Origin: Zymomonas sp.
GTDB taxonomy: Bacteria; Pseudomonadota; Alphaproteobacteria; Sphingomonadales; Sphingomonadaceae
DNA length: 12,617 nucleotides
Reading direction: 5' to 3'
Assembly: GCA_027489105.1 (NCBI GenBank)
Contig: JAIYAJ010000089.1
Span: forward strand, 1-12,617
The notes under the pieces were generated by a model. The model had not been told where the DNA came from. It did not search any database and saw only the letters and a program-made list of their open reading frames with translations. Of the stretch, positions 8,741 to 12,617 are shown piece after piece (within the stretch, counting starts at the first letter, position 1; every line of letters begins with the position of its first letter). The translations under genes were made by a program, and so were the position numbers.

Positions 8741-8776
8741 GGCTTCCATCTGTTGTGGAAGAGTGTGTTGCGAACC

Positions 8777-9187
8777 ATGCGTACCCCGCCGGCTTCCGAC
8801 CGCCGACCGGTCATACTCGTCGTCGAGGACGAAGCGATCGTTCGCCTTCTTGCGGTAGAGGCGATCGAAGAAGCCGGCTATGCCGCCGTGGAGGCTGAGG
8901 ATGCGGAAGAAGCCTTGCGCATGCTCGAAAGCCGCGAAATCGACGCCGTCTTCACCGATGTGAGAATGCCCGGCGCGATGGACGGGCAGCAACTCGCGGC
9001 ACATGTCCGCCGGGACCACCCCGATCTTCCAATTCTGGTGACCTCGGGCCATCGGCGGGAGGAATGCGCATCGGCGACCCCCGGCGTGCTGTTTCTCCAA
9101 AAACCGTATCGGGCTGCGATACTGATCGCCACGCTAAACGCACTGCTCGCGTCTCGTACCGCTGCAGGGTACTCCGGCCCTTCCTAG
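8777..9187 (+). CDS. Single-domain response regulator (receiver only)
   Basis: 136-residue CheY-like receiver with no output domain. The phosphorylation site is complete: acidic pair E17/D18 in ILVVEDE, phospho-acceptor D61 in VFTDVRMPG, switch Thr T89 in ILVTSGH and Lys K109 in FLQKPY. Such stand-alone receivers, common in alphaproteobacteria, relay signals by protein contact; no histidine kinase is nearby to name the partner. ATG at 8777 is preferred because the receiver fold begins shortly after; in-frame TTG at 8768 and 8753 and GTG at 8765 are alternatives, and GGAAGAG (8757-8763) would suit 8768 best. The stop TAG (9185-9187) lies within the first bases of a palindromic repeat, so the C-terminal tail after LLASRTAAG may have been altered by that element. 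Confidence 0.9.
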   Translation: MRTPPASDRRPVILVVEDEAIVRLLAVEAIEEAGYAAVEAEDAEEALRMLESREIDAVFTDVRMPGAMDGQQLAAHVRRDHPDLPILVTSGHRREECASATPGVLFLQKPYRAAILIATLNALLASRTAAGYSGPS

Positions 9188-9290
9188 AGCGTGTTCGAAC
9201 CAGATGGAATCATCTGGTGACTCCGAAAACGCGGTAAAACAATAATTTAGAGCGATCTGTCCGATGCAATCGGAACGGATTTCGCTATAG
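9184..9290. repeat. Two-hairpin palindromic intergenic repeat element
   Basis: The element begins CTAGAGCG (9184-9191) and ends CGCTATAG (9283-9290), terminal inverted repeats with one mismatch. Hairpin 1 (9189-9232) has the perfect core CCAGATG-GAAT-CATCTGG (9200-9217) extended by GCGTGTTCG pairing with CGAAAACGC. Hairpin 2 (9248-9290) has the core TCCGAT-GCA-ATCGGA (9260-9274) with imperfect outer pairing of TAGAGCG to CGCTATAG. An A/T-rich joint (AAAACAATAATTTA) separates them; TAGAGCG recurs as a direct repeat at 9185 and 9248. The layout resembles dispersed palindromic (REP/MITE-like) repeats of alphaproteobacteria. No transposase is encoded; copy number cannot be seen from one window. 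Confidence 0.7.
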
Positions 9291-9336
9291 GGCAGCAGGA
9301 CCTGATAGCTATGGGCAGCGGCTCTCGAGGGTCGAT

Positions 9337-9352
9337 GATCGCGCTCGCGATC
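9337..9352. repeat. Perfect 7-bp inverted repeat
   Basis: GATCGCG-CT-CGCGATC is a perfect palindrome with a 2-nt centre in the 289-bp stretch between two convergent genes (9188-9476). The remainder of that stretch, outside the repeat element and the GC-rich terminator, shows no coding signature. The loop is too short for a stable RNA hairpin tip, so a protein site or chance is as likely. Confidence 0.35.
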
Positions 9353-9428
9353 CCGCGTCGGATTTGCTATGCGAACGGTCAGGGCATAATTCCGCACATA
9401 TGGGGGCGGCTTGTGCTTGAGCGTGCCC

Positions 9429-9455
9429 CGCCCCGCCGTCCTCCAGGGCGGGGCG
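9429..9455 (-). terminator. GC-rich terminator hairpin after the sugar dehydrogenase
   Basis: CGCCCCGCC (9429-9437) and GGCGGGGCG (9447-9455) form a perfect 9-bp stem with a 9-nt loop, 21 bp beyond the dehydrogenase stop. The stem is very stable and could act in both directions between the two convergent genes. There is no T tract, as is common in GC-rich genomes. Confidence 0.6.
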
Positions 9456-9476
9456 TCACCTCCCCCCTCAGATTGG

Positions 9477-10589
9477 TCATTTCGCGGGCGTCAGGCGTAG
9501 CAGTCTTGCGTCCTTGCCGTCTTCCAGCACATAGACCGATCCATCCTGCGCTTCGGCCACGGAGCGGATGCGCTCGCCCATCGGGTAGCGCGCGACCTCC
9601 ATCGAGCTATCGGTTCCCAGGTCGATCAGCAGCAGCATCTTGCCCGACAAGGCCGTGACCAGCGCCTTGCCGCGCCAGGACGGAAACATCTTGCCGCGAT
9701 AGACGATCATCGATGACGGCGAGATCGAAGGGTTCCAGCTGACCCTTGGCGCTTCCAGATCGGGGCGGGTCGGGTGATCGGGTATCGGGCGCCCATCATA
9801 ATGGTCGCCATTGGAAACGATCGGCCAGCCATAGTTGCGCCCCGGCAGGACCAGATTGATCTCGTCGCCACCCTTCGGGCCCATTTCCACGTCCCACAGC
9901 CGACCTTCCAGATCGAAGGCGAGGCCGAGGGGATTGCGGTGACCATAGCTCCAGACAGCCGGGTCGAAGCCCTTGCCCGCAAGCGGATTGCCGGCTGCGG
10001 CACGCCCGTTCCGGTCGAGCCTCAATATCTTGCCGAGCACGCCCGTCGGGTCCTGCGCAGGCGTGAACTTCTGCCGTTCGCCGAGCGACAGGAAGAGCTG
10101 CCCGTCAGGACCGAAGGCGATGCGCCCGGCATAATGCCCGCCGCTCAGCTGCGGATGGGCCTTGTACAGGATCTTCGGCTCCGTCAGCCGGCTCCCCACA
10201 AGGCGCGCGCGCATCAATTCGATGCCGTTCGGCGACCCTGCCGACGAGTAGCTGATATAGATCAGGCCATTGCGGGCGAAGTCGGGATCGACGGCGACCT
10301 CGCCCAGCGCACCCTGGCCGTCCGAATTGACGGCAGGCACGCCCGAGACCTCGGCGCGCTCGCGCCCTCCGTTCGAGAGCAGCAGCAGCCGGCCCGTCTT
10401 CTCCGTCACCAGCATGCGGCCATCGGGCAGAAAGGCGATCGCCCAGGGGCGATCGAACCGTGCGACCTCCTTCGCGACGAAGGACTTGGTCGAGAAGGGA
10501 CGTTCGCCGGTGATCGGGGCCTGCGCCGCACCGGCCGGCACGGCCATGCTTGCCACGGAGAGGCCGGCGGCCATGAACAAGGTTTTCAA
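9477..10589 (-). CDS. Secreted PQQ-dependent sugar (aldose) dehydrogenase
   Basis: 370-residue six-bladed beta-propeller of the soluble glucose/aldose dehydrogenase family (E. coli YliI/Asd-like), which oxidises sugars with PQQ in the periplasm. A Sec signal peptide (MAAGLSVASMAVPAGAAQA, cleavage near 22-24) leads in. Diagnostic segments: FDRPWAIAFLPDGRMLVTEK (45-64), GALGEVAVDPDFARNGLIY (93-111), GGHYAGRIAFGPDG (150-163, with the catalytic base H152), LGERQKFTPAQDPTGVLGKI (169-188), YGHRNPLGLAF (215-225, PQQ-binding R218) and GRNYGWPIVSNGDHY (250-264). The start is TTG at 10587-10589, chosen because AGGAGG lies 5 bp upstream; ATG at 10572-10574 is too far from it. No PQQ synthesis genes are in the window. 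It probably shares a transcript with the small membrane protein 58 bp upstream. Confidence 0.92.
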   Translation of the reverse strand: MKTLFMAAGLSVASMAVPAGAAQAPITGERPFSTKSFVAKEVARFDRPWAIAFLPDGRMLVTEKTGRLLLLSNGGRERAEVSGVPAVNSDGQGALGEVAVDPDFARNGLIYISYSSAGSPNGIELMRARLVGSRLTEPKILYKAHPQLSGGHYAGRIAFGPDGQLFLSLGERQKFTPAQDPTGVLGKILRLDRNGRAAAGNPLAGKGFDPAVWSYGHRNPLGLAFDLEGRLWDVEMGPKGGDEINLVLPGRNYGWPIVSNGDHYDGRPIPDHPTRPDLEAPRVSWNPSISPSSMIVYRGKMFPSWRGKALVTALSGKMLLLIDLGTDSSMEVARYPMGERIRSVAEAQDGSVYVLEDGKDARLLRLTPAK

Positions 10590-10647
10590 ATATGCCTCCT
10601 GTTTTCGGTCTCAACCCGTGACCGCGCCGCCAGTTGCCGATGCCGGC

Positions 10648-11082
10648 CTACCGCCGTGCTTCTCCGGGCTTCAGCGCCGGCGACTTGCGCGTCTGCTCGG
10701 CCGGCGGGACATTGGTGATGGTCGCGGCATATTCGGCGAACAGGACCAGCAGCCAGATTTCCACACCGCGCCAGTGACCGCTGAAGAGGCTCGCCCCCAC
10801 GTCCAGCATGAGCAGGACCAGCGCCATCATCCGGAACCAGCGCATGCTGAACGCCGGCATGTCGGCGCGAAATGACGCCGTGAACATCATGAACAGGCTG
10901 AACAGGCCCGCGATGATCTGCGACGTCAGCGTCGTCGCGATACGGAGTTGGTCCAGCGCGGTGACGAACCAGAACAATCGCGAGACCGCATATTGGGACT
11001 GCCGGGTCATCTGGCACAGCTTGATGATCGGCGGGACGAAGAGGGTCTTGCCGATCCAGACGTCGAGATCGATCACGGTCAT
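10648..11082 (-). CDS. Small membrane protein of unknown function
   Basis: 144-residue protein I do not recognise. It begins MTVIDLDVWIGKTLFVPPII, has about three hydrophobic segments (near 53-69, 81-101 and 105-122) and a charged C-terminal tail (PAEQTRKSPALKPGEARR), which suggests a cytoplasmic end. An Arg/aromatic stretch, MRWFRMM (80-86), lies at the start of the second segment. The ATG (11080-11082) has only a weak AGGCG upstream. It is the first gene of a likely two-gene unit with the PQQ sugar dehydrogenase (58-bp gap, same strand). A role in membrane attachment or electron transfer for that enzyme would be guesswork. Codon use looks genuine and no overlapping candidate competes. Confidence 0.75.
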   Translation of the reverse strand: MTVIDLDVWIGKTLFVPPIIKLCQMTRQSQYAVSRLFWFVTALDQLRIATTLTSQIIAGLFSLFMMFTASFRADMPAFSMRWFRMMALVLLMLDVGASLFSGHWRGVEIWLLVLFAEYAATITNVPPAEQTRKSPALKPGEARR

Positions 11083-11116
11083 AAGGCGCCTATAGCAGGA
11101 CTTTGCGATGGCGCCA

Positions 11117-11131
11117 CCCGGCCGCGCCGGG
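11117..11131. repeat. Short perfect hairpin in the divergent intergenic region
   Basis: CCCGGC-CGC-GCCGGG is a 6-bp stem with a 3-nt loop in the 128 bp between the small membrane protein (minus) and the PEP-CTERM remnant (plus). A second one, ATGCG-ACGG-CGCAT, lies at 11179-11192. Either could be an operator or simply GC-rich chance; no good promoter was found. Confidence 0.25.
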
Positions 11132-11210
11132 CATCCATAGCCCGACTGGCCCTTGTGCTGCCGAGTTCTCCGCTGTGTATGCGACGGCGCATCTCGGGGT
11201 GTAGTTGCTT

Positions 11211-11370
11211 ATGGTCAGAAGCGGAGTTCTGTCGCTTGCCTCCTTTCTCGGAGCCGCGTCGGCACAGGCCGCCATCGTCGTCAGCACTGCGCCCGAGCCT
11301 GGTACCTGGGCGATGTTCCTGACAGGCTTCGGCCTCGTCGGCGCCTTCCTGCGGCAGCGTTGCGACCTGA
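11211..11370 (+). pseudogene. Mini PEP-CTERM protein or remnant: signal peptide joined directly to sorting tail
   Basis: From ATG 11211 (GGGGTG about 10 bp upstream) the frame gives a signal peptide, MVRSGVLSLASFLGAASAQA (1-20), then eight residues and a textbook PEP-CTERM tail: APEPGTWAMFLTGFGLVGAF (27-46) ending LRQR. PEP-CTERM proteins are secreted and processed by exosortase; they normally carry 100 or more residues of mature domain between these parts, which here is absent. After RQR the frame does not stop: it stays open to 11858, antisense to the DUF885 gene, while a TGA one base out of frame sits at 11368-11370, about where such proteins end. I read this as an internally deleted, 3'-frameshifted relic. 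A real 50-residue product cannot be excluded. Confidence 0.5.
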
Positions 11371-11381
11371 CAGGACGAGGA

Positions 11382-11397
11382 GGCCGCCGACGCGGCC
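11382..11397. terminator. Bidirectional-type terminator hairpin
   Basis: GGCCGC-CGAC-GCGGCC, a perfect 6-bp stem with a 4-nt loop, lies between the PEP-CTERM remnant (plus) and the DUF885 stop (minus, 18 bp away). On the plus strand it is followed by CCCTTGCTCCTTTT, on the minus strand by TCCTCGTCCTG. Its place supports the plus-strand gene having once ended near 11370. Confidence 0.5.
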
Positions 11398-11415
11398 CCC
11401 TTGCTCCTTTTCGGT

Positions 11416-12617
11416 TCAGCCTGCTGCGGCTTCGCTGCGCCGTTCGACGAGCTTCTCCATCACGGTCAGCGGCATGGCGCCACTTTTCAACACATCATGA
11501 AACTGGCGGATGTCGAACTTGCCGCCCAGCCGCGCCTCGGCCTGCTTGCGGGCACGCACCCAGGCCATATGCCCGACCTTGTAGGAGCAGGCCTGCCCCG
11601 GCTGCGTGCAATAGCGTTCCACCTCGCGCTGCGAACGGGGCGCGGCAAAGCCGGTCGTCTCCACCATATAGGCCGTCGCCTTGTCGCGGTCCCAGCGCTT
11701 CACATGGATGCCGGTGTCGACCACCAGCCGGGCTGCGCGGAACAGGAAGGACTGCAGATAGCCGGCCCGTTCGAGCGGATCGGCATAGCCGCCAAGCTCG
11801 TCGGCCAACTGCTCGGCATAAAGCGCCCAGCCCTCGCTGTAGGCGCCGAAGAAGCTGATCTTGCGCAGCGTCGGAATGTCCTTCGATTCCTGCGCCAGGC
11901 TGATCTGCAGATGGTGGCCGGGGACGCCCTCATGATAGGTCAGCGCGGGCAGGCTGTATTTCGGCCAGTCGCCGACATCCTTCAGGTTGATGAAGTAGAT
12001 GGCGGGCCGGGAGCCGTCGAGCGTCGCCCGCTTGTAATAGCCGTTGGACGCGCCGTCCTGGATCTCGACCGGCACCGCCCGGATTTCGAGCGCCGCCGTC
12101 GGCACATGCGAGAAATAGCGGCCGAGCTTCGCATACATGCCCTTCACGCCTTCGTTGAGCGAAGCGATCAGTGCCGCACGCCCGGCCGCGTCATTGGCGT
12201 AAAGCTGCCGAGGATCCTTGTTCAGCATCGTCAGCCGCTCGCCGACGCCGCCCTTGGTGAAGCCCTGCGACTTGAGGATCGCGTCGAGTTCGGCGCTGAT
12301 CTCCGCCACCTGCTCCAGCCCCATGCGGTGGACCTCGTCGGGCGTGAAGCTCGTCGTCGTCGCCTGGGCGAGCGCCGCCGCGTAGATCGCGTCGCCGTCC
12401 GGCAGCCTCCACACGCCCGCTCCGGGGCGCGTCGTCCGGCGCAGTTCGGTCATCAGCGCAATCTGCCGGTCCAGTGCCGGATAGACGCTCTGCTCCACCA
12501 AGCGCGCCGCCGCCGGACCGAAATCGTCGCCGATGCCCTTCTCCGCCGCCCGACGCTTCAGCGACAGCACGAGCGGGCTTTGATCGGCAGGGACGTCGCG
12601 CAACTTGCGAAGTTGCC
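11416..12617 (-). CDS. DUF885 family protein (putative zinc-peptidase-like), C-terminal part
   Basis: The last 400 residues of a DUF885 protein; full-length members are usually near 600 residues, so the N-terminus, probably with a signal peptide, lies beyond the right edge. The reading frame is open to the last complete codon (12613-12615), so the apparent TTG start at 12601-12603 is not real. The family motif HEGVPGHH (codons at 11911-11934) resembles a metal-binding HExxH-like site. It is surrounded by LPALTYHEGVPGHHLQISLA, SFFGAYSEGWALYAEQLADE and the C-terminal pattern GHMAWVRARKQAEARLGGKF and RQFHDVLKSGAMPL, all typical. Members are often annotated as lipoproteins or secreted peptidases, but substrate is not established. 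It ends 18 bp before a hairpin terminator. Confidence 0.92.
   Translation of the reverse strand, partial: QLRKLRDVPADQSPLVLSLKRRAAEKGIGDDFGPAAARLVEQSVYPALDRQIALMTELRRTTRPGAGVWRLPDGDAIYAAALAQATTTSFTPDEVHRMGLEQVAEISAELDAILKSQGFTKGGVGERLTMLNKDPRQLYANDAAGRAALIASLNEGVKGMYAKLGRYFSHVPTAALEIRAVPVEIQDGASNGYYKRATLDGSRPAIYFINLKDVGDWPKYSLPALTYHEGVPGHHLQISLAQESKDIPTLRKISFFGAYSEGWALYAEQLADELGGYADPLERAGYLQSFLFRAARLVVDTGIHVKRWDRDKATAYMVETTGFAAPRSQREVERYCTQPGQACSYKVGHMAWVRARKQAEARLGGKFDIRQFHDVLKSGAMPLTVMEKLVERRSEAAAG

Noticed and set aside
9134..9397. 87-codon minus-strand frame across the repeat
   Set aside because: It is the translation of the palindromic repeat and flanks; no family features and no ribosome site.
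9311..9658. 115-codon plus-strand frame
   Set aside because: It crosses the GC-rich terminator and runs antisense into the sugar dehydrogenase gene.
9774..10718. 314-codon plus-strand frame
   Set aside because: Antisense shadow of the sugar dehydrogenase, which has a signal peptide, ribosome site and family motifs.
11371..11858. Continuation of the PEP-CTERM frame as a real C-terminal domain
   Set aside because: It passes through a hairpin terminator and then runs antisense to the DUF885 gene, with Arg/Pro-rich composition.

Overview
The window looks like chromosomal DNA from a GC-rich alphaproteobacterium, most likely a sphingomonad (Sphingomonadaceae). The protein families, the PEP-CTERM sorting tail ending in TGFGLVGAFLRQR, and the palindromic intergenic repeat all fit that group. 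This placement is inferred from recalled family features, not from a database search. No rRNA, tRNA, CRISPR array, insertion sequence or phage gene was seen.

Layout. Positions 1-851 (minus strand) hold an Lrp/AsnC regulator whose stop codon overlaps the start of a prolyl aminopeptidase that runs off the left edge. The aminopeptidase has Arg where the family has its nucleophile Ser. Divergently, positions 1013-7282 (plus strand) carry five collinear genes: a small, atypical tryptophan 2,3-dioxygenase-family protein, a Tat-exported M24 (Xaa-Pro type) metallopeptidase, an EamA/DMT transporter, a CYTH-CHAD protein and a COG2509-type FAD-dependent oxidoreductase. Positions 7292-7722 (minus) hold the deleted, frameshifted remains of a potassium-channel/TrkA-N gene. 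An intact DUF808 (YedI-like) membrane protein (7738-8667) and a single-domain response regulator (8777-9187) follow on the plus strand. The regulator's stop codon lies in the first bases of a two-hairpin palindromic repeat (9184-9290). On the minus strand, a small membrane protein of unknown function (10648-11082) precedes a secreted PQQ-dependent sugar dehydrogenase (9477-10589). A tiny PEP-CTERM remnant (11211-11370, plus) and the C-terminal two thirds of a DUF885 protein (11416-12617, minus) close the window.

How the genes may work together. The left third reads as a possible amino-acid/peptide module: a Lrp/AsnC regulator, a proline-specific aminopeptidase, a TDO-family haem oxygenase, a periplasmic Xaa-Pro type peptidase and a DMT transporter. 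A Lrp-type regulator divergent from a TDO gene recalls the KynR/kyn arrangement of Pseudomonas. This is inference, and the two enzyme oddities (Ser to Arg in the aminopeptidase, loss of the GTGGSSG substrate loop in the TDO) argue against assuming textbook activities. The rest looks like ordinary housekeeping or accessory content with marks of decay: a channel pseudogene, a mini-PEP-CTERM gene and a repeat insertion at a gene end. I see no complete new defence or mobile system here.
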